Part shown: positions 1 to 6,388 of the stretch, piece by piece | Position numbering within the stretch: the stretch's first letter is position 1 | How the letters are laid out: each line of letters opens with the position of its first letter | Translations under genes and position numbers: made by a program | Assembly (NCBI GenBank): GCA_017504325.1 | Contig: JAFVRL010000214.1 | Coordinates: forward strand, 1-17,710 | DNA length: 17,710 nt | Reading direction: 5' to 3' | Source of the DNA: Lentisphaeria bacterium | GTDB lineage: Bacteria > Verrucomicrobiota > Lentisphaeria > Victivallales > UBA1829 | Notes under the pieces: generated by a model | Told to the model about the DNA's origin: nothing | The model's database searches: none | The model's input: only the letters and a program-made list of their open reading frames with translations

Positions 1-24
1 CTTTCACAAAGTTGTTATGGTGAT

Positions 25-2457
25 TCAATCCAGTTTATAGATCCTTACATTATCGATCCAGATGGGCTGATCGTTCTCGAAAAATTTTGCACAGAGGTGA
101 ACCCAGACGCTGTCTGCCTTTTTCTGGTTCCGGTAGCCGGATACATGGATGGTATTGCTCAAGGTCTGCCAACCTTTATTCACACGGATGCCCTTGAAGG
201 CATGGTACTGGGTATTGAATCTGCCGTTGCCGCTTCTGGGGTTGGTGATAAGTTCCAGACGGCCTTCCCCGCCGGTGATGGGGGAATAGACATCCAGCAT
301 GACCATATAGTGTTTACCGTATTCCGCTTTGCAGAAAAGGGTCACGCCGCCATTAAGGACTTTGTAAGCCTTTTTTCCGTCTGTGACATGCGTGGAATCC
401 AGTACACCCTTGTTCAGCCAGGTGGTAAATCCTTTTTCTGTTTCAAAAGAGCCGTCGGCAAGTTCATTTTTGTATTTGATGCCGGAAACGATTTCAAGAG
501 AAGCACGCAGAACAAGGGGAAGGTCCTTATTTTTCAGGATCTTATCCAGAGCCGCTCTGACTTTTTTATCCTTGAGATGGGGGATAAGTCCTTTGAAATT
601 GCAGATGCCGGTACTTACAAGTTCATTCCATTTTTTCGGCACATAAGGATCTTTGGCAAGTTCTGCCTGTGCTTTGGCTGCTTCCGGAATGGAGTTGATG
701 AGTTTGACCGCATTTTCCGCAGAGGCTATCGAGCCGTCATATTCCAGATAGGGGGCATAGAGGCAGATAAGACTCTTGCGGGAAAGTTCCCACAGATGCT
801 TGAAAAGTTCTGCCCTGCGTTTTCTCACAGGGGTATCCGCCAGAGCGACAGTTTTATTCATCAGTGCATCAAATTCGGCAACATCCTTTTCCGTAATGGG
901 GTAGGTATATGTCCCGCTTTCATTCAAAGGCATATATGTGCCGGTATGGGAAAGTCCCCAGGCGGTCTTTCTCACTTCGGGACGCAGCCAGTAATTTTCC
1001 CATTTCTGATAGTATTCCATAAGGAAGGGGGCAGCTTTCTTCCCGACTGCCCGTTCACACCACTCTTTGAAATGGGCGTCAAGATCGGTATTTATGTCCC
1101 AGTAAAGACGGGAGATAAGGTAGAGGGTTGGCCCGGACATGGGAATATCGTTGCACGCTTCCAGATAGACGCCCCTTACATTGTAAGAATAGGCAAGTTT
1201 GAACATATCCGCATAACTTTTCATGTGGACTCTGGGGATCATATATACATACCCATGCATGCCGATGGAATCCAGATAGTCATAGGTGAGCAGTGTTTTG
1301 GCTCTTTTGCTCCATTCTTTAAATGTTTTTTCGATCCTTGCTCTTTCCGCAGGTTCACGGGAACCTGTAAGGATCTCCCGGCAGATCTGGGGCATCACAT
1401 TATCAGGCAGATCGAAAGAAGGGGGATCAAAAACTTCCCGGTAGGCGTAGGCAATAATAACTTTTTCCGGATGTGTTTTTTTGATTTCCAACGCTACATT
1501 TTTGATCCATGTCCAGTAAAGGGAAGAATAATCCGCACTTCCGATGGAGTTGAGTTTGCCGTTGACCGCTTTCAGACACTCTCTGCACTGGCAGCAGCCG
1601 CCATTATCGTTGACGCTCAATTCCACATGATATGGTTTGCCGTGGATGGGATGGGGTTTGTTCTTTTTGCTTCTTTCAAACAGTTCCCGGAGATTTTCCA
1701 CAGCGATTTTTACCGAGGCAGGATTGCTCCAGCAGGGCTGCCATCCGTGACGGTAGGGAGTCCAGGGGTTGGGGAGTTTCTTATTGTATTTGGGAAGAAC
1801 AGCTTTCTTTCCCCCCAGAACAGGCAGGATCTCTTTGGGCCAGGAGTTGTCGGGAGCATATTTTCCAATGGGGAAAGCCCAAAGGGAGATACCGTGACCG
1901 CTTGTAAAACCATATATACGGGTGTACCAGTGGTCATGTTTGTAAATATGCCGCCAGATATTTACGGAGGGAGATTTTATCTCCTTTACTGCGGGAACGG
2001 CAACATCTTTTACTTGCGGGAAATCATTTTCCAGATCTTTTTCATAACCGGGCAGGCGTTTTTTCGTTGCATGATAGTGCATAAGGAAACGGACACCGAA
2101 GTATTTTTCCAGTATATAAACAATGCCGCTTTTCACGCTGTTTCTTGTTCCGGAAATACGCATGGTATTTTTATCGGGAAATTCGATGGTAAAGGAGTCA
2201 TCGGTAAACCCCTGATCCCGGAAGTTGAGTTCAATGGTATTTTTCCCCGGAACGCGGGTTTTGCTGATGGGAAGTTTCGTCCCGGTACATTCTCCTGCAA
2301 AGCGGGAAAAATCGTTTGCCCAGATCCCGGCAAATCTGTGACCGGGCTGCAAAGGCACGATCACCGCTTGAGGGATGCCGTCTTTATAGATTTGAAAATC
2401 TTTTCCGCAACAGAGAAAGGCTGTTGCTGTCAACAGTAAAAACAGTATTTTTTTCAT
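25..2457 (-). CDS. Secreted DUF4838 glycan-related protein with GH20-like N-terminal domain and C-terminal carbohydrate-binding-like module
   Basis: 810 residues. An N-terminal signal peptide is visible (MKK followed by a hydrophobic run to about residue 15). Cys16-Cys17 follow, but the residues before them do not make a good lipobox, so export by signal peptidase I or as a lipoprotein is undecided. Residues about 30-130 resemble the non-catalytic alpha/beta domain that precedes the barrel in GH20 hexosaminidases. The middle (about 165-520) matches the DUF4838 pattern, including the motif SVNDNGGCCQCRECL (Cys288, 289, 291, 294), which looks like a metal or structural site. Residues from about 665 (DGSFETEKGFTTW to the end) look like a beta-sandwich carbohydrate-binding module ending in WIDNVRIYKL. 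A glycan-degrading or glycan-binding role outside the cytoplasm is inferred, and no catalytic residue can be assigned. It lies 32 bases downstream of the pseudopilin gene, with AAAGGA before its ATG, so it is probably in the same operon. Only 24 bases follow the stop inside the window, with no clear terminator. Confidence 0.85.
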   Translation of the reverse strand: MKKILFLLLTATAFLCCGKDFQIYKDGIPQAVIVPLQPGHRFAGIWANDFSRFAGECTGTKLPISKTRVPGKNTIELNFRDQGFTDDSFTIEFPDKNTMRISGTRNSVKSGIVYILEKYFGVRFLMHYHATKKRLPGYEKDLENDFPQVKDVAVPAVKEIKSPSVNIWRHIYKHDHWYTRIYGFTSGHGISLWAFPIGKYAPDNSWPKEILPVLGGKKAVLPKYNKKLPNPWTPYRHGWQPCWSNPASVKIAVENLRELFERSKKNKPHPIHGKPYHVELSVNDNGGCCQCRECLKAVNGKLNSIGSADYSSLYWTWIKNVALEIKKTHPEKVIIAYAYREVFDPPSFDLPDNVMPQICREILTGSREPAERARIEKTFKEWSKRAKTLLTYDYLDSIGMHGYVYMIPRVHMKSYADMFKLAYSYNVRGVYLEACNDIPMSGPTLYLISRLYWDINTDLDAHFKEWCERAVGKKAAPFLMEYYQKWENYWLRPEVRKTAWGLSHTGTYMPLNESGTYTYPITEKDVAEFDALMNKTVALADTPVRKRRAELFKHLWELSRKSLICLYAPYLEYDGSIASAENAVKLINSIPEAAKAQAELAKDPYVPKKWNELVSTGICNFKGLIPHLKDKKVRAALDKILKNKDLPLVLRASLEIVSGIKYKNELADGSFETEKGFTTWLNKGVLDSTHVTDGKKAYKVLNGGVTLFCKAEYGKHYMVMLDVYSPITGGEGRLELITNPRSGNGRFNTQYHAFKGIRVNKGWQTLSNTIHVSGYRNQKKADSVWVHLCAKFFENDQPIWIDNVRIYKLD

Positions 2458-2489
2458 TTGTTTTTCCTTTATATAAAAACTTTCTGTCC

Positions 2490-3272
2490 TTAAAATTTAC
2501 CCCAAACCCAGCCTTTGGTAGTGTATGTTGTTCTGGGCCATAAAATCTCTTTTTCAGAATTGCCACCCAGAGTTTTATCAATACGGACAGCACCATTGAA
2601 GGTCACATAATTGGCTGTATCGTTGTGCCGCAGATAGATACTGTAATCTGTGGCGTGCTGTCGTCCTCTCCATACGGTGGCATGATCACTGCTGTAATTC
2701 AAAATCTCATATCCGTTGCGGATCCTTCCCGGATAGGAAGCATGAACCGGATTCCGGGTACTTGTTGCAGACGCCGTATCTGCAAAAAGCACACTGTTTA
2801 CAAAATATTTACTGCGGGCAAGGTAGCTTACTTTCTGGGAGTAGAGCTGACCAGGTTCGGAATCTCTTTTAACAGGATATTTTCCGTACGTTGCAATCGG
2901 AATACCATAATGGACATCATAGTGGTGTTTGCCATATACGACCCAGCTTTCTGCGGGGCAGGAATAACTTTTGCTGTAAGGAATATATTTATTTTCCGAG
3001 AGATTATACCCCCAGTACCAGGTTGATTTTCCATGGGGAATATCTGTTGTTCTCAAATGATCCATGGAGGAAAGAGTCCAGTCTTTATTATCCAGTACAT
3101 ACATGGTATATGCCACATGGAGCTGTTTCAAATTCCCTGCACAGGCAATGCGTTTTGCCATACCTCTTGCGTTACTCAACGCCGGAAGAAGCATCCCGGC
3201 AAGGATGGCGATGATGGCGATAACGACCAATAATTCGATGAGTGTAAAATTCCGGCGTCGCATAATATTCAT
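2490..3272 (-). CDS. Type II secretion-like pseudopilin (prepilin-type N-terminal methylation domain, H-X9-DG-like C-terminus)
   Basis: 260 residues. The head RRRNFTLIELLVVIAIIAIL is a class III signal/prepilin helix, with Phe9 as the mature +1 residue and the conserved Glu at +5 (Glu13). The residue at -1 is Asn8 instead of the usual Gly. The C-terminus has YLRHNDTANYVTFNGAV, a form of the H-X9-DG motif seen in pseudopilins of Planctomycetota and Lentisphaerota, with Asn-Gly in place of Asp-Gly. The first ATG (3270-3272) is chosen because a strong Shine-Dalgarno (AAAGGAGGT, 3279-3287) sits 7 bases before it; the second ATG (codon 4) would be 16 bases away. The gene follows a strong promoter and leads the operon with the DUF4838 gene. 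No pilus assembly gene lies nearby, so it must use machinery encoded elsewhere or act as a surface anchor or scaffold; this is inference. Confidence 0.9.
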   Translation of the reverse strand: MNIMRRRNFTLIELLVVIAIIAILAGMLLPALSNARGMAKRIACAGNLKQLHVAYTMYVLDNKDWTLSSMDHLRTTDIPHGKSTWYWGYNLSENKYIPYSKSYSCPAESWVVYGKHHYDVHYGIPIATYGKYPVKRDSEPGQLYSQKVSYLARSKYFVNSVLFADTASATSTRNPVHASYPGRIRNGYEILNYSSDHATVWRGRQHATDYSIYLRHNDTANYVTFNGAVRIDKTLGGNSEKEILWPRTTYTTKGWVWGKF

Positions 3273-3277
3273 TATGT
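3261..3277. repeat. Second copy of the leader repeat, lying over the pseudopilin start codon
   Basis: On the minus strand this reads ACATAATGAATATTATG and includes the pseudopilin ATG and codons 2-4. It is identical, in inverted orientation, to 17 bases of the palindrome at 3365-3386. It is itself palindromic (CATAAT-GAAT-ATTATG). It could be a second operator or one arm of an RNA stem that covers the start codon. Confidence 0.7.
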
Positions 3278-3327
3278 TACCTCCTTTAAGTTTGTTTTCG
3301 TTTTATTTTATCTTTTTTTTACTTGTG

Positions 3328-3348
3328 TTGCGTACATTTTGAGTACAA
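3328..3348. promoter_or_regulatory. Tandem TTG-N4-CAA boxes in the pseudopilin leader (candidate GntR-type operators)
   Basis: TTGCGTACAT (3328-3337) and TTGAGTACAA (3339-3348) are direct repeats 11 bp apart, about one helical turn. Read on the minus strand they are ATGTACGCAA and TTGTACTCAA. Each is one mismatch from TTGTACGCAA, which lies just upstream of the regulator gene (4655-4664). The form recalls the TTGTAC-type boxes known for AraR, which also has a GntR head and a LacI-type body. Binding by the adjacent regulator is inferred. Confidence 0.5.
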
Positions 3349-3364
3349 ATTTTCTCCTGTAATA

Positions 3365-3386
3365 TCACATAATGAATATTATGTGA
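3365..3386. promoter_or_regulatory. 22-bp operator-like palindrome just downstream of the pseudopilin promoter
   Basis: TCACATAAT and ATTATGTGA are perfect 9-bp arms around GAAT. The site starts about 20 bases downstream of the predicted transcription start (near 3405), where a bound repressor would block elongation. The likely ligand protein is the regulator encoded next door, but this is inferred from position only. Confidence 0.6.
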
Positions 3387-3412
3387 CATCAGAAAATCGT
3401 ATTGCTTGTAAT

Positions 3413-3440
3413 ATTATACAAGTTTTGATTAAAAAGTCAA
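3413..3440 (-). promoter_or_regulatory. Sigma-70 promoter of the pseudopilin-DUF4838 operon
   Basis: On the minus strand TTGACT (3435-3440) and TATAAT (3413-3418) are separated by 16 bases. This is the closest match to a housekeeping promoter that I saw in the window. The predicted start near 3405 gives a 5' leader of about 130 bases, unusually long and full of repeats. Confidence 0.7.
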
Positions 3441-3484
3441 GAGGCAGTATGATAAAAAAGTGAAAATTATTGCCGTATGATTTT

Positions 3485-4633
3485 TTACCGGGAGGAACTT
3501 TTCCGCGCAACAAAAGAAGTGGGGATCTTTTTATGGGAGGCAGTTTCCCCGCTTTCATTGCTGTAAAGTTCTGCAACAAGATCCACCGCCGCTCTTCCCA
3601 GAGCAAAACGGTCGTGGTAAACAGAACTCAAAGTATATTCATCCGGAGCGATATTATCATAGCCGATGACCATTACATCTTCAGGAACACGGTATCCGAT
3701 TTCCCGTATTTCATCCATAAACTGGCAGGCAAGATCGTCATTGGAGGCAAAAACCACCTTCGGCGGATCTTTTTCTGCAAGATAACTGCGGACAACTCCG
3801 CCCTTCTTCAGCAGATCATTATTATTTAATATACACCGGATACAGCTTATTCCTTTTTTTTCTGCAAGACGGGCAACTTCCTGTACCCTGTCATTGGAAC
3901 TGGAAATAAACTGTGTATTCTGACTTGTGATATATTCCAGCAGATAAAGGGAATTGATCTTCTGTTTTTTCAGATGAAGAAGCATTTGATTTACACCATT
4001 TGTCACATCAGCTGTTACAGAGGAAATATGTTTCAGGGGGCTTTTGCCTGTAAGAAACACATGGGGAAGGTTTTTGTAATCAAAAAGAGCTTTCAGAACA
4101 GGATCGAATCCGCTTATCCTGCTGCCCATGGTAATGATCCCTATGGAATGGGGCAGAAACCCATCCAGCCATTTACTGATCTCTTCACTTGAGGCATCCG
4201 GAGACGGCAATGCCACAACTTTTACAGAAATATTCTTTTCCGCCGCCCGGTCAAAGATCCCGGCAATGTATTCCATGGAACCTCTGCTGTTGCTCTGCTG
4301 GATATGTTTCTGGAAGGAAAAGGGCAGAACAAGATTCAATGTGGGATAGGGGATCCTGTAAAGATTTTCCGCTTCCGGGGAAATGCGTACTCCGCTTCTG
4401 GCAGATTTTGTCTCAAAAAGTCCGCACTGCATCAGATCCGTATAGGCAAGATGGACGGTGCCGCGGTTGATGGAAAAGTTCTTGGCTATCTGACTTTCCG
4501 AGATCACTCTTGTGCCGGGGGCAACTCTTCTTGCAATCACAGCCTTACGGATCTTTTCAAAAATCTGCACCCGCAAAGGAATGAGACTTTTAAAATCAAG
4601 TTCTATTTCAGGATCAAAACGGTATTCTTTCAT
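3485..4633 (-). CDS. GntR-head/LacI-body transcriptional regulator (AraR-like architecture)
   Basis: 382 residues. Residues about 18-84 form a GntR-type winged helix (SESQIAKNFSINRGTVHLAYTDL is the recognition region, followed by the wing GLFETKSARSGVRI). Residues about 95-382 look like a LacI/GalR periplasmic-binding-protein-type sensor domain, with SLYLLEYI, VVFASNDDLACQFMDEIREIGYRVPEDVMVIGYDN and the conserved end EDVMVIGYDNIAPDEY...SSVYHDRFALGRAAVDL. By family knowledge it is a sugar-responsive repressor or activator. It sits directly upstream of, and in the same direction as, the pseudopilin/DUF4838 operon, which has its own promoter inside the 212-base gap. A TTG-N4-CAA box in its own leader suggests autoregulation. 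The ligand is unknown. Confidence 0.9.
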   Translation of the reverse strand: MKEYRFDPEIELDFKSLIPLRVQIFEKIRKAVIARRVAPGTRVISESQIAKNFSINRGTVHLAYTDLMQCGLFETKSARSGVRISPEAENLYRIPYPTLNLVLPFSFQKHIQQSNSRGSMEYIAGIFDRAAEKNISVKVVALPSPDASSEEISKWLDGFLPHSIGIITMGSRISGFDPVLKALFDYKNLPHVFLTGKSPLKHISSVTADVTNGVNQMLLHLKKQKINSLYLLEYITSQNTQFISSSNDRVQEVARLAEKKGISCIRCILNNNDLLKKGGVVRSYLAEKDPPKVVFASNDDLACQFMDEIREIGYRVPEDVMVIGYDNIAPDEYTLSSVYHDRFALGRAAVDLVAELYSNESGETASHKKIPTSFVARKSSSR

Positions 4634-4654
4634 TATTCCTTCATTCTTCTTTCT

Positions 4655-4664
4655 TTGTACGCAA
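4655..4664. promoter_or_regulatory. TTGTACGCAA box upstream of the regulator gene
   Basis: This 10-bp imperfect palindrome lies 22-31 bases before the regulator start codon and differs by one base from each of the two tandem boxes at 3328-3348. It is a candidate autoregulatory operator. A weak promoter may lie upstream on the minus strand (TTGATA at 4712-4717, TATTTT at 4689-4694, 17-base spacer). Confidence 0.45.
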
Positions 4665-4727
4665 TTTTATGAACAAACGATATCCGTTAAAATATAACAG
4701 AAACAGGAAAATATCAAGCAGTATTTA

Positions 4728-6059
4728 TTATTTTTCCCGTTTCTGGACAGCTTTCTTTTCTTTCCAGGAATTTTCCGGAGCTTCCGCAGCACTCTCCCAC
4801 AGATTTTTGTACTTCCGTATGTAAAAAGGATCTCCCACAGCTTCGATCGTGGCACCATCACTGTTTTCCAATGCCGCAATGACCTTTACCGGCGTAAACT
4901 GATCCGGCATCCGGGCAAGCTGAAAAGAACGCTCCATCATATTATCTCCGGAAAAACCTTCCGTCAGTACACGCGCCTTCACAAGCTGGGCAAGGATCAT
5001 TCTTGTAGATCTTATCGGCACTTCACAGATCCGGGAAACAGTATCTTCCGTAAGCAGCTCACCGCCCTTCTCAAAATTTTCCCTGATCCGTGCAACAAAT
5101 TCCAAAGCGATCGCATTGCGCTGTGTCGTGGAAAGAGTACCGTCTCCGGGGAAAAATTCATATTCATTCACATTCTGGATGGCAAAAGTCATCTGCGCTC
5201 CGGCAAGGATCAGATTCCAACTTAAATTCAACCAGAGAAGCAAAAGGGGCAATGCGGCAAAACTTCCGTAAATGGTATTATATTTCACCATCATGAACTG
5301 GGCATAAATATACGCCACCTGTAAAAGAATATACGCCAGTGCCGTTACAAATCCGGCAGGAATGGCGGCACGGAACTTCACCCGGGTATTGGGGATGGCT
5401 ATGTAGATGAAACAGAGTACAAGCCAGATGGACACAAAAGGCAATCCCTTTGTCAAAAATCCCAGAACAGGAACAATGGTTGCAGCATAAGGCATCTCCC
5501 GGACAATACTGCCCACCCGGGTAGTGGCAACCACAAGTCCGCTCCCGGCAGTAAGAAGCATAAAAGGGCAAATAATGACAATGGCGATATAATCCGTGAT
5601 CTTACGGATAAATGAGCGGCCTTTGGGGATCCCCCAGATGTCGTTCATGGTATTTTCAATATTGGAAAGAAGTTTGATCGTTGTCCAGATAAGGACAAGC
5701 ACACCGGCTCCGGCAATGATGCCGCCTTTTGCCTGCCGCAAAGTGGCATCTGTAAAGGTAATGAGTTTTTCCGCAACATCAGGATACAGGGAAAGCCACT
5801 CCCGCGTCTTGCTCTCCAGCACATCAGAAAAACCGCACCCCTGGGCTATTCCGAAAACCAGTGCAGCCACAGGAACAAATGAAAAAAGAGTATAGAAGGT
5901 CAGAGAGGAGGCTTTGAAAGAACACTTATTCTGAAAAAAAAGTTTTCCTGTCAGAAATGCGATCCGCAGAAAAGAAAGAAAAAATCTCTTTATCCCGGAA
6001 AGATCACGGGAACGGATCATCCAGATCTTCATTTCAAAAATATCTTTCACCTTGCTCAT
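4728..6059 (-). CDS. YihY/BrkB-family inner-membrane protein with C-terminal winged-helix-like extension
   Basis: 443 residues. The YihY/BrkB (UPF0761) signature is present: CSFKASSLTFYTLFSFVPV near residue 45-65, IWTTIKLLSNIENTMNDIWG near 125-145, and a final membrane segment LPLLLLWLNLSWNLILAGAQ. About six hydrophobic segments lie between residues 50 and 295. Family members were once called RNase BN, but that assignment does not hold and the molecular role is unknown; a transporter-like function is usually supposed. After the membrane domain there is a soluble tail of about 130 residues (RNAIALEFVARIRENFEKGG, then LLTEDTVSRICEVPIRSTRMILAQLVKARVLTE) that reads like a winged helix. E. coli YihY is about 290 residues and lacks it. 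GGAG lies about 11 bases before the chosen ATG. It follows rpsU on the same strand, behind a terminator. Confidence 0.85.
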   Translation of the reverse strand: MSKVKDIFEMKIWMIRSRDLSGIKRFFLSFLRIAFLTGKLFFQNKCSFKASSLTFYTLFSFVPVAALVFGIAQGCGFSDVLESKTREWLSLYPDVAEKLITFTDATLRQAKGGIIAGAGVLVLIWTTIKLLSNIENTMNDIWGIPKGRSFIRKITDYIAIVIICPFMLLTAGSGLVVATTRVGSIVREMPYAATIVPVLGFLTKGLPFVSIWLVLCFIYIAIPNTRVKFRAAIPAGFVTALAYILLQVAYIYAQFMMVKYNTIYGSFAALPLLLLWLNLSWNLILAGAQMTFAIQNVNEYEFFPGDGTLSTTQRNAIALEFVARIRENFEKGGELLTEDTVSRICEVPIRSTRMILAQLVKARVLTEGFSGDNMMERSFQLARMPDQFTPVKVIAALENSDGATIEAVGDPFYIRKYKNLWESAAEAPENSWKEKKAVQKREK

Positions 6060-6098
6060 TATGATCTTACTCCATTATAAAACGATACATGCATAAAT

Positions 6099-6129
6099 AA
6101 AAAACAGGGAGAAGATCGCTCTCCTCCCT
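6099..6129 (-). terminator. Rho-independent terminator after rpsU
   Basis: On the minus strand AGGGAG (6124-6129) pairs with CTCCCT (6106-6111), followed by G and six T. It ends the sigma-rpsU transcript before the YihY gene. Confidence 0.7.
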
Positions 6130-6146
6130 TGATGACCCATTCAGGT

Positions 6147-6311
6147 TCAGCGATGACGCTGGTTGCGGCGTTTGATCTCGCTGGGCTTTTCAAAATGTCT
6201 TCTGTTACGAAGTTCTTTGAGTGTGCCTTCTTTGTCCAGTTTCTTTTTCAGACGGCGGAGAGCGCGCTCGATGGGTTCACCTTTTTTCAGGCGGACTTCT
6301 GTGCATTCCAT
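6147..6311 (-). CDS. rpsU: 30S ribosomal protein bS21
   Basis: 54 residues: it begins MECTEVRLKKGEPIERALRR and ends EKPSEIKRRNQRHR. This is the standard S21 layout: a short beta start, the GEPIERALRRLKKKLDKEG helix, the LRNRRHFEKPSEIKRR segment and a basic tail. It is a little shorter than the usual 58-71 residues. The role is in the small ribosomal subunit near the anti-Shine-Dalgarno end of 16S rRNA. The ATG is preceded by a strong GGGAGGGGG purine run. It lies 77 bases after the sigma factor stop, in the same direction, and is followed by a terminator, so a two-gene transcript is likely. Confidence 0.97.
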   Translation of the reverse strand: MECTEVRLKKGEPIERALRRLKKKLDKEGTLKELRNRRHFEKPSEIKRRNQRHR

Positions 6312-6388
6312 AGTTTTCACCCCCTCCCGTTTCCTTCTCTTTTGTTCATCTCTTGTATCCTTTTTCCGGTTATCCCGGCCGATTATCG

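Noticed and set aside
97..2439. Long open frame of 780 codons on the plus strand
   Set aside because: It is exactly antisense to the DUF4838 gene; its translation is Phe/Gly/Ile-rich without recognisable domains, while the minus-strand protein has a signal peptide and known domain patterns.
3447..3483. GTATGAT direct repeat at the end of the regulator gene
   Set aside because: Only 7 bases, direct and not inverted, overlapping the stop region; it does not form a terminator or a clear operator.
6074..6102. TATAAT on the minus strand upstream of the YihY gene as a promoter
   Set aside because: It lies 1-2 bases from the GGAG site, so the transcript would start after the ribosome site, and the -35 is only T-rich terminator sequence.
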